From JAAEQG01 sp023133475 (GTDB taxonomy: Bacteria; Planctomycetota; Phycisphaerae; UBA1845): 19,024 bases of DNA. The position numbers and the translations under genes are program-made. This document shows positions 6,456 to 13,511 of the stretch, one piece after another; positions within the stretch are counted from its first letter, which is position 1, and each line of letters begins with the position of its first letter. The DNA lies in the NCBI GenBank assembly GCA_030631415.1, contig DAOVLE010000087.1, positions 1 to 19,024 of the forward strand, in the 5' to 3' direction. The notes below the pieces were generated by a model that had not been told where the DNA came from, searched no databases, and saw only the letters and a program-made list of their open reading frames with translations.

Positions 6456-7265
6456 ATGCAAGCCTCGCCCTTGAAGACCGGTGGTCTGGTTCCCCCTACA
6501 AACTGCGCTCGATCCGCCATCCGGCCACGCATGCCCAGCCGTATTCGCGACCGTGCCCAGAGACGAGACCGCCATCACGTACCTCTCATGATGTTCCACA
6601 GGGAGAACCCGCTGTTTGGGTTGTTTCATGCGGCACTGCCCCCAGTGACCCGCATGCGCGAGTATCCGAGCGCGGATGTCTTGCGCGAGGAGATGCAAAC
6701 CGTTTCGGCCATTGTCGAGCAGATCAACCGCACAGCGAACACACTGAGACAATCCCTCCGGGAACACGAATACTTCCAAGCACGCGGACTCTTGGGTCGG
6801 TTGGCTGAAATGCCCATTCAGGTCAATGAAATTGAGCACGTGCGAGAAACCATCAACGCCCGTTGCTCGAAAGCAACAGCGCTGGCAAAGCGGGGGCTGC
6901 TGGAATCGAACAACGACCTGCCACTGGCCGAAGCGTTGCTGCGAAGATCACTCCAAGTGTGTGCTGATTACAGCGAAGTTGAGGAAGGACTCAAGAAACT
7001 GGAGGAAAGGTGTAAGCGTGTTCCGCGGCTTGAGGAGCAGTTTTTGGACGCCCTCGCGCGGGGCAAAGCAGCGGCGCGCACAACGCTGACCAATTTGCTA
7101 AGATCGGTCACACTCTCCTCCGAGGCGCAGGCACGACTCTACGATCAAGTCGCCAGCCTTGAGAAGGCTCGAACCTCGATACGCGGCATCATGGTCGGTG
7201 CGGCCATCGCCGTGGTAGTGGTTGTCATCGTTACTGCGGTTCTTATGGGTACAAGAGGACCGTAG
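6456..7265 (+). CDS. Coiled-coil protein with C-terminal membrane anchor
   Basis: This is a 269-codon frame. The first 44 residues are Arg-rich and unconvincing, so the true start may be ATG 6588/6591 or ATG 6654 (MREYPSADVLREEMQTVSAI). No clear ribosome binding site decides between them. The body is predicted to be all-helical, with coiled-coil-like and TPR-like stretches (LAEALLRRSLQVCADYSEVE). Residues 243-264 form a single hydrophobic segment (GIMVGAAIAVVVVVIVTAV) followed by MGTRGP. This gives a tail-anchored topology with a cytoplasmic N-terminus. No catalytic motif is seen. It is the only supportable longer gene on the plus strand, and it diverges from the HUH-like gene. Function unknown. 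Confidence 0.6.
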   Translation: MQASPLKTGGLVPPTNCARSAIRPRMPSRIRDRAQRRDRHHVPLMMFHRENPLFGLFHAALPPVTRMREYPSADVLREEMQTVSAIVEQINRTANTLRQSLREHEYFQARGLLGRLAEMPIQVNEIEHVRETINARCSKATALAKRGLLESNNDLPLAEALLRRSLQVCADYSEVEEGLKKLEERCKRVPRLEEQFLDALARGKAAARTTLTNLLRSVTLSSEAQARLYDQVASLEKARTSIRGIMVGAAIAVVVVVIVTAVLMGTRGP

Positions 7266-7346
7266 GGCATCATCGTCGGCAGCGACTGGGAGGCCCGGCC
7301 TTGACACCGCGATGGGGGCGCTGACGCTCATCACGAAAATGCGAAG

Positions 7347-7377
7347 GGGGGAGAGCCGCGTGTTGCGGCTCTCCCCC
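7347..7377. terminator. Strong GC hairpin, possible terminator
   Basis: GGGGGAGAGCCGC (7347-7359) and GCGGCTCTCCCCC (7365-7377) form a perfect 13-bp stem with a 5-nt loop. It sits about 80 bp after the stop of the plus-strand membrane-anchored gene. There is no T-tract on the plus side. On the minus side a short run (CGCATTTTCG) follows a few bases later. It probably stops or stabilises transcripts from one or both sides. Confidence 0.55.
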
Positions 7378-7412
7378 GTGGGTGGTCTGAATCGGTATGC
7401 CGATACGGCCGG

Positions 7413-7637
7413 TTGACCGCCGAGTTAAAGAGCGAGATCGCCAGTTTGGATCAGCAGCGAGACGAGATCGTCGAAGCCTTGCTGGCATATGCCAAGCGCG
7501 AGGGCGTCACAACTGTCGTCGGCAGCGAGAAGGAGGCACGCATCTCGGAGCGGGTTGATGTGCTCTTGCCCCGCAAGACCGCCGGGCCGGGCGAAGTAAA
7601 GGAAAAGGCCGCCCTTCTGGGCGGCCTCGCCTTGTGA
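7413..7637 (+). pseudogene. Short ORF resembling the C-terminal tail of a PD-(D/E)XK-type nuclease
   Basis: A 74-codon frame starts with TTG at 7413. Its residues SLDQQRDEIVEALLAYAKRE and then GVTTVVGSEKEARIS...VDVLLPRK recall the C-terminal helix and strand tail seen in some RecB-like PD-(D/E)XK nucleases (pattern 'YA+++G+..V.GS....v....v.LP.k'). The catalytic part is missing, and no long frame precedes it. The last residues (KEKAALLGGLAL) are encoded by the terminator hairpin of the neighbouring gene, so the end is not native. It may be a gene relic or chance. Confidence 0.25.
7603..7626 (-). terminator. Intrinsic terminator of the C1 protease gene
   Basis: On the minus strand GGCCGCCC (7626-7619), loop AGAA, and GGGCGGCC (7614-7607) form a perfect 8-bp stem followed by TTTT (7606-7603). 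It lies about 30 nt after the stop codon of the large protease gene. Confidence 0.8.
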
Positions 7638-7654
7638 AAGATACAGTTAGCTGA

Positions 7655-10600
7655 CTACGGGCCTGATGGACCGGTAAGCCTTCCCTCGAACAGAAGATAA
7701 TCGTCGAGATCGACGTCACTGTCGTTGTCGATGTCCACGCAGTCGCAGGGATACGCGTACGCGGCATCGAAGCAGATCTGGAAAGCGGCGAAGTCGCCGA
7801 GGTCCACGTCGCCGTCCGCGTTCGCGTCGCCCGTCACGCACGCGACGCAAGTGTCGACATCGCAGTGGGTGAACAGGCCCAACCAGTACCCACCCGAGCC
7901 GACACAATTCGATTCCGGATTATCGAGACAGACGTCGCCAATGCAGCAGGCCCCGTCCACACAGATGTCTGGGTGGCTGCAATCGCTGCCATAGCCGGCA
8001 AACAAGCCGCCCGAACCCACGCAACCGTCTCTCGATTGATCTGCGATGCAAACCTCGTCAAAACAACATGCGCCAAGACACGTAGAGGCACTGCATGATG
8101 TTCCCTGGCCAAGCCAAGTCCCGGAACACTCATACTCGGCCGTCTCGTCACACGTCCCATCGGACTGGCAGCAGGCGCCGGGGCATGGATTTGGATCGCA
8201 CACAGTCCCGTTGCTGTGGAAGTCACCGCCCAGTTCCGGACACTCGACTCTGAAGGATTCCACGCATTCGCCTGGGAGGCAGCAGGCCCCGTAGTCACAC
8301 GGGGATGTCGGAGGTCCGTCGGTGCAGTTCGTGCCCGGACCGACGAAAAAGCCGTCCACGCTATCGCAGACCGTTTGTGTAACGCCCTCCAGGCAGCCAC
8401 GACTGGCTAAGCGGCAGCATGCTCCCTCTGGTGGGGGTACGCATCCCACCTCAGGGTCGCATATCGGATAATCTGGGTCCACGCACAGCCCGTTGCTCGC
8501 TGTGTGGACGCACTCGTCGAGCACCGGGTCGCAGGTGTCCACGGTGCAATCCACGGTATCAGCACAATCCGGTGCGGTACCCGGCTGACAATCGTTGACC
8601 GGATCACACCACTCATCACCGTCGCAGAACAGCCCATTCGAGCATGCACTGTCGTCGGGAGTGTATACGCACGCATTGCTGTTCACGTCGCAGGTGTCAA
8701 TCGTGCAACTTACACCGTCGTCGCAGTCATCGTCAATCAAACAAACGATGTACGGAAAAGTGGTCAGCACCTGTCCGCCCAGAAAATCATCCTGAGTCAT
8801 TGTGAGTAGGTTAAGCCCCTCGTTGAGCAAACCAGTTACGTCAACCTCAGCGTGGCCAGTGAACGGCCCCCCCGGAAACGGCACTGAACTCCCGTTTATG
8901 TCGAGCGTCAAATTCGCAGGATGCAGATCGTTGTCCCACAGATCGAGGGCGAACAGGTCCATCGCGTTGGTGTTTGCCCCCGCAGGCACATCAAGAGACA
9001 CGTACTGCGGGTACCAGCGATCGTACAGACGGTAGCCACTCCCGTTCTGCTCTACCGCCGCTGCAATCAAGCCCGCGTGCTGGGTGGGGTAATATGCGGC
9101 GGGACTATGCTCATATATCTCAGTGTCGTTCTCGTCAAGTACCAGGAGATCGCCGCCGTTGTGAACCCAGATGGAGCCGTCTCGGTCGCAATACCGGAAC
9201 TCTCGCTCGGCGGGCGTTAGCGTTGGCGTCTTCCAAATGCCCCCGGCCGAGTTGAGGACAAAGTAACCACACTCTGTGCCCGAATAATAGTGCTCGTAAG
9301 ACACCCACACCTTACCCGACTGATCCGGCAACGTAGACCCGATGTCATACTCATCGTCTATCTCTACGCTGTCATCCTCAACTGGTGTAAGGACGGTCGT
9401 CGCCACGACGAGGTTTCCCGCGCAGTCACGAACCTGGTAAAGTATCTGCTGGCGCTCCCACCCATTGTCCGTTTCCCAATACCGCTCCCAGAGCAGCAAC
9501 ACACCTGCTCCGATTGGGCGCACCTGCAAGCTCGACAGCCCGTGGTAGTTAGGATGTTGAAAATCCTCGAAGAAGGTCTTCGGAACTACTTCTGTTCCGT
9601 TGTTATCCAGCGCGAGGAACCACGCCTTGTATCTGTCTGGGCCTCCCGAGTGATACGCTGCTACCCAGAAGAGGTCGCAAATCAGCCAGCGAGGCAGATT
9701 GATCGACGCCCGGTCATAGTATGAACTGTCAAACGCGCTCACCACAAATGGTGGGCCGTCGGGGTCGAAGCAGGAGAACCCGAAGCCGTCCTCGTAGAGG
9801 TCGGTTGAACCGTCGTAGGTATACTTCTCGCTGTCCCAGAATGAGCATATATGGGACGCCCATTCGAATGTACGGCGGCCCCAGAACTCGGTTGATGTTC
9901 CTGTGTCGCCTCCCCAGCACTCTCCTAGGACATAGCGAATAGTGGTCTCAGACATGAGAAAGCCGTCGTCTGTCACGGCATCTTCAAAGACCCACCCATC
10001 CTGATCACAGGCGCTTGGACTATGGTAATAGTTCTTGCTCGCATTGCGCCAAACCGTCAGGTTCTCGTCCAAGTAGGCTGAATGGATATAGCCCCCGTTA
10101 CGCCCGTTGGGGAATCCGTCTGGTAGCGTGACAAACGGCTTCCAGCCGAAGTATGCTACATTGCCCCACACAATGTCGTATTGAACTGTGGCGTCGGCGG
10201 AGACCGGGTCGGGCAGCGTGAATACCCAGCCCTGGTCGGCCTCAGAAAGTGACGCGGGCAACAACCCCAGTATGGAAGCAACGATCTCATTAGCGCCCAC
10301 AAGCCCGGCCTCAGAGTCGTAGATTCTCACCGGTACGAGTTCGTCATTGGCGTCAGGTGCGTGCTCGGGCAATAGGACGACGACGTCCGTCGGATGGCTC
10401 GCTGCAGGAGGCATATAGAGTGTAACGCGGGTTGCCCAGACGCTTCTTGAGATGCGCTCGGTATTCGTCACCTGTGGCGCCGCATTCACGACGAAGGCGT
10501 ATCTCTCCGGCGCGGCGTTTTCGTTGTCGGCTTCGTCTTTCACCGTCACCAGAAAGGTGTAAACACCATTCGGCAAATCGTAGGCTGCCGAGGTCGTGCT

Positions 10601-12571
10601 ACTCCATGACGACCAATCCGCATCGTATCCGTCCAGCATGTATCGATACTGCAGATTGGCTGGATCCGAGACGTCGTCCTGACCGATCCAGGCGAACGAC
10701 ACCACAGACGCAACCGTCACAGACGGGGGCACCGTATCCAGATAAACTGTTGGCACAAGAACATCAGCGGACCGGGCCGTCACTTCTAGCCCTGCCTCAT
10801 CGGCGCAGTGGTTAGGGAACGTCAGGATTGGGGGGTTGAAAACGTGTCCAGTCGCCGAGAATGCCACGGAGACAGGTACGCCGCCTTGGGCATCGAAGGA
10901 GAACGTCCCGTCAGTGCTAACCTGCGTTTGTTCCTCCTGCGAGCTTGTAAGCACAGCCAATACACCTCCGGGCACGGGCGTCCCTCCACTCAGCAGGACG
11001 GTGCCTGCAACCTGGTACGTGAGTTCGTGATGATAATCCCAGGACATGTCAATCTCGACATACTCGGCCGAAGGCGACAGCGTTAACGAAAAACTACAAT
11101 CGGCGCTGCCGATGTGGGAGCCGTTAACGTAGACAGCACTCTCATAGCACTCGTGGGACGGACAACACTCACCACCGTCGATCCATAACTCTGATCCTGC
11201 CGGGACCGCAATCTCGATCTGATCGTCATCGATGGGCAGGTCTTCCCAGTAGCCCGAGCCCTCTAATGAGTACTGCAATTCAAGACAGGTCGTACGCGGA
11301 GCAGCGTGGATGTTGAACTGGATGGGAACGTCACCCGGTATATATACGCTCGGACCGTCCAGCCATGGCGTCTGGTCGCACTGATAGGCGGTATCACAGA
11401 ACGTGTAGAAGTAACTGTAGTAGCCACACGGGAGGGTAGTGGCGTAGCGATAGGTTCCATTGGACGCTGATCCGCTCACACGAGTCATTGTCCCACCGTG
11501 TCCGCCGGAGATATACACCTTGCGATATGACTCGTGCGGCGGGTCTCCGTCTGCATCATAATAATGCACGAAGAACTCGAAGACGGTCGTGTCCGCCTGG
11601 CCGGAGGCTGGCAGGACTTGAGGAAGGGACAGAATAGGCGCGTGGTTGGAGCCGGACGGCTGGTAAACCACATAGCACGCGCCGTAGCCGATAGAGGAGC
11701 ACCCGTATTCGATACGCATGTAGCCACTTTCACCCCAGCCGGAACCCCACGAATTCCGCACGAGCCAGACACCGTTTGTACCCTGGTTGTCATCCCAGCC
11801 TACGATGACGACACCGTGGTTGACGGACCCAGTCGAGCAGCTATTGAACACACCTCCCGTGTAGCCTTGCATCGCGGTATTTGCACGCACAGCCACCGTC
11901 ACGGGGCCGTAGTCGATTACCGCTTGCTTGATCGCGTTGGTGCTTGGGACACCATAGGGCGATCCGATGTACGCCCAGCTGTCAATCAAGTAGGGATGGC
12001 CGTAAGGGCAGCCGCAGGCCCCGTACTGAGCAACGTATGGGTAATCAGCCTCAGTGACAGCACCAAAGCCACCGCATGGGTCGGGCTTCCAGTGATGGTA
12101 ATCGTGCGCCCACCAACCGCCGCCGCAATCCCATCCATTTGCGTTGCAGTTGACCAGCCATTGCTCGGACAGGTCAACCGTTACTCCATCATGAATCAGA
12201 ATGTTGCTCTCTAGGGGGGCAACGGTTGCAAAGGCCCAGCAGCTGCCGCAGGAGCCTTGGTTCCTAATTGGCGTGCACTTGCCGGCGGCACACCAGTCAA
12301 ATGACGCCGGGAGGCTACGACTGGGCGTGCATGGGTCGAACCTAGCGTTGGCTTCCCAGTCCTTCGGCGGCGTGAGGCCGCACAACGCGTTCAACGGTCG
12401 TTTGGTTGCAGGGTTCTCGCCGACGGTGAACGTCCATCCCTCTGCTGCGCCCTGTGCTTGCAGAGCGGCGATGTCGTCAGTCGAGAGCCGGCCGAAAGCC
12501 AAGGAGGTTTGGAAAGCCAACGCAAAGCTGAGGAGTGGGATGAAGATAAAGAGGCGATACTGGTGGTTCAT
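7655..12571 (-). CDS. Secreted papain-family (C1A) protease with GACC Cys-rich repeats and dockerin-like C-terminus
   Basis: A 1638 aa protein starting at ATG 12571, with AGGAGA 6 nt upstream. A signal peptide covers about residues 1-26. The papain domain spans about 85-305 and keeps every key residue: Gln105 and Cys111 in QGSCGSCWAF, His252 in VNHGVVIVGW, Asn273 in VRNSWGSGWG. Its pro-region is short. Beta-rich modules follow: about 310-510 unassigned; about 520-600 like a carboxypeptidase regulatory domain; about 612-697 an FN3/Ig-like domain. A long stretch of about 700-1260 is unassigned. Residues 1277-1377 are Cys-rich (DGVSCTIDTCD, DTVDCTVDTCD). Five GACC repeats begin at 1383, 1428, 1465, 1500 and 1540. 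Residues 1581-1636 form two Ca-binding loops (GDANADGDVDLGDF, DIDNDSDVDLDDY) of the dockerin type common in planctomycetes. It should act outside the cytoplasm as an endopeptidase. Its own monocistronic unit is indicated by the terminator behind it. Confidence 0.93.
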   Translation of the reverse strand: MNHQYRLFIFIPLLSFALAFQTSLAFGRLSTDDIAALQAQGAAEGWTFTVGENPATKRPLNALCGLTPPKDWEANARFDPCTPSRSLPASFDWCAAGKCTPIRNQGSCGSCWAFATVAPLESNILIHDGVTVDLSEQWLVNCNANGWDCGGGWWAHDYHHWKPDPCGGFGAVTEADYPYVAQYGACGCPYGHPYLIDSWAYIGSPYGVPSTNAIKQAVIDYGPVTVAVRANTAMQGYTGGVFNSCSTGSVNHGVVIVGWDDNQGTNGVWLVRNSWGSGWGESGYMRIEYGCSSIGYGACYVVYQPSGSNHAPILSLPQVLPASGQADTTVFEFFVHYYDADGDPPHESYRKVYISGGHGGTMTRVSGSASNGTYRYATTLPCGYYSYFYTFCDTAYQCDQTPWLDGPSVYIPGDVPIQFNIHAAPRTTCLELQYSLEGSGYWEDLPIDDDQIEIAVPAGSELWIDGGECCPSHECYESAVYVNGSHIGSADCSFSLTLSPSAEYVEIDMSWDYHHELTYQVAGTVLLSGGTPVPGGVLAVLTSSQEEQTQVSTDGTFSFDAQGGVPVSVAFSATGHVFNPPILTFPNHCADEAGLEVTARSADVLVPTVYLDTVPPSVTVASVVSFAWIGQDDVSDPANLQYRYMLDGYDADWSSWSSTTSAAYDLPNGVYTFLVTVKDEADNENAAPERYAFVVNAAPQVTNTERISRSVWATRVTLYMPPAASHPTDVVVLLPEHAPDANDELVPVRIYDSEAGLVGANEIVASILGLLPASLSEADQGWVFTLPDPVSADATVQYDIVWGNVAYFGWKPFVTLPDGFPNGRNGGYIHSAYLDENLTVWRNASKNYYHSPSACDQDGWVFEDAVTDDGFLMSETTIRYVLGECWGGDTGTSTEFWGRRTFEWASHICSFWDSEKYTYDGSTDLYEDGFGFSCFDPDGPPFVVSAFDSSYYDRASINLPRWLICDLFWVAAYHSGGPDRYKAWFLALDNNGTEVVPKTFFEDFQHPNYHGLSSLQVRPIGAGVLLLWERYWETDNGWERQQILYQVRDCAGNLVVATTVLTPVEDDSVEIDDEYDIGSTLPDQSGKVWVSYEHYYSGTECGYFVLNSAGGIWKTPTLTPAEREFRYCDRDGSIWVHNGGDLLVLDENDTEIYEHSPAAYYPTQHAGLIAAAVEQNGSGYRLYDRWYPQYVSLDVPAGANTNAMDLFALDLWDNDLHPANLTLDINGSSVPFPGGPFTGHAEVDVTGLLNEGLNLLTMTQDDFLGGQVLTTFPYIVCLIDDDCDDGVSCTIDTCDVNSNACVYTPDDSACSNGLFCDGDEWCDPVNDCQPGTAPDCADTVDCTVDTCDPVLDECVHTASNGLCVDPDYPICDPEVGCVPPPEGACCRLASRGCLEGVTQTVCDSVDGFFVGPGTNCTDGPPTSPCDYGACCLPGECVESFRVECPELGGDFHSNGTVCDPNPCPGACCQSDGTCDETAEYECSGTWLGQGTSCSASTCLGACCFDEVCIADQSRDGCVGSGGLFAGYGSDCSHPDICVDGACCIGDVCLDNPESNCVGSGGYWLGLFTHCDVDTCVACVTGDANADGDVDLGDFAAFQICFDAAYAYPCDCVDIDNDSDVDLDDYLLFEGRLTGPSGP
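7841..8425 (-). repeat. Five GACC cysteine-rich repeats within the C1 protease
   Basis: Five units of 35-45 residues each begin GACC and share a pattern of paired cysteines (GACC, then C, C, GG-aromatic, G, C, C). The starts are at residues 1383, 1428, 1465, 1500 and 1540. They are divergent at DNA level, unlike the Ig repeats of the C25 gene. They probably form small disulfide-stabilised modules in the extracellular part. Confidence 0.8.
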
Positions 12572-13511
12572 AACGCGTCTCCTGTTGACTGTGTGCCTTT
12601 CGCTCCGGCACGGGCTAGAGTGTGACTAGCGACGGGTAATCGGAATCTGCGATGGGGGTGGTGCCAGGACGGCAGACCAAGGCGCAACACCAACTGTGGC
12701 CGCTGCGGATTGGCGGAGGCTGGAAAGAAAGCAAGCCTACCACGCTGCTGTTCGTTCCCCTCGCACGCCATTGCTCATTCGTCCTCCAAGATCGCGCGCT
12801 CCCTGGCACATCACCAGCATGGAAGCCCCGGTCGCGGACGCCAGTATTGGGCCTCTCCGAGGGCTCAAAGCCTCGCGGGCCGCCTTCGATACAACATGCG
12901 CCAAGGACGACGACGGAGCGCAGAGAATTGCGAAAGTTCTTCTTGTTGGCCGCAATCCCGTTCGGGAGAGGGCGACTCGACGAAGATAATCGCCTTGTCC
13001 TGGGTGGCGATCGGAACCTGGATGCAACAGTAACAACGACAGCATCCCCAGTTGCGGAGCGTAACATGGCCCGGATCGCTGAATCCCCGGGGCTATCGCC
13101 AGATGGTGAGTAGTCTACGCTCTTAGCTTCCGGGGGTGTTGCCGGTGGCCAAGAAGCGCGTGAATCCGGCGGCGAGATACAGGGCGAACCCGCTGCGGCG
13201 ACGCCCTCAAGGCCGTTCAGGCCCTCTCAGGTTCCCCAAAGTAACGCCATTTCCCCCTCAGAAGATTCTCAGGGCGAACCATGATGCATTGCGGGGAACC
13301 AGATCCACAGGCTGCGGTCGCAGAAGAGAACCAAGAACAGAGGTTGCGCTCTGGGAGAACCAGATCCAACTCCCTTGACCGCCGGCAAGCCGCGGTTTTC
13401 AATCGCCGGCAACGGGGGGGGGCACCGAGGACCCACTCTTCCTCACGCCACGAGCAGCCGGGAACGAGCCCCGAGGGATACCACTCGGTGTACTCCTCAG
13501 CGACGCCTGTG
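12572..13511. other. 0.9 kb gap with no supportable gene
   Basis: Frames of up to 153 codons exist on both strands (for example 12615-13067 minus and 12652-13113 plus). Their translations are rich in Arg, Pro and Ser, overlap each other and lack credible starts. Visible details are an inverted repeat GCCGGC (13381-13386 and 13405-13410) and a run of nine G's at 13414-13422. AGGAGA at 12578-12583 (minus) is the ribosome binding site of the protease gene. The gap should hold the protease promoter, but no convincing -35/-10 pair was found. Confidence 0.6.

Noticed and set aside
3178..6456. Integrated filamentous phage (inovirus)
   Set aside because: An HUH-like protein and small ORFs are present, but no Zot-type ATPase and no short protein with signal peptide plus membrane helix were found.
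7716..8809. Arg- and Ala-rich frames on both strands over the Cys-rich repeats
   Set aside because: They are antisense or out-of-frame readings of the C1 protease repeats, with no start signals.
12615..13113. Candidate genes of 150 and 153 codons in the protease-kinase gap
   Set aside because: They overlap on opposite strands, have Arg/Pro/Ser-rich composition and no ribosome binding sites.
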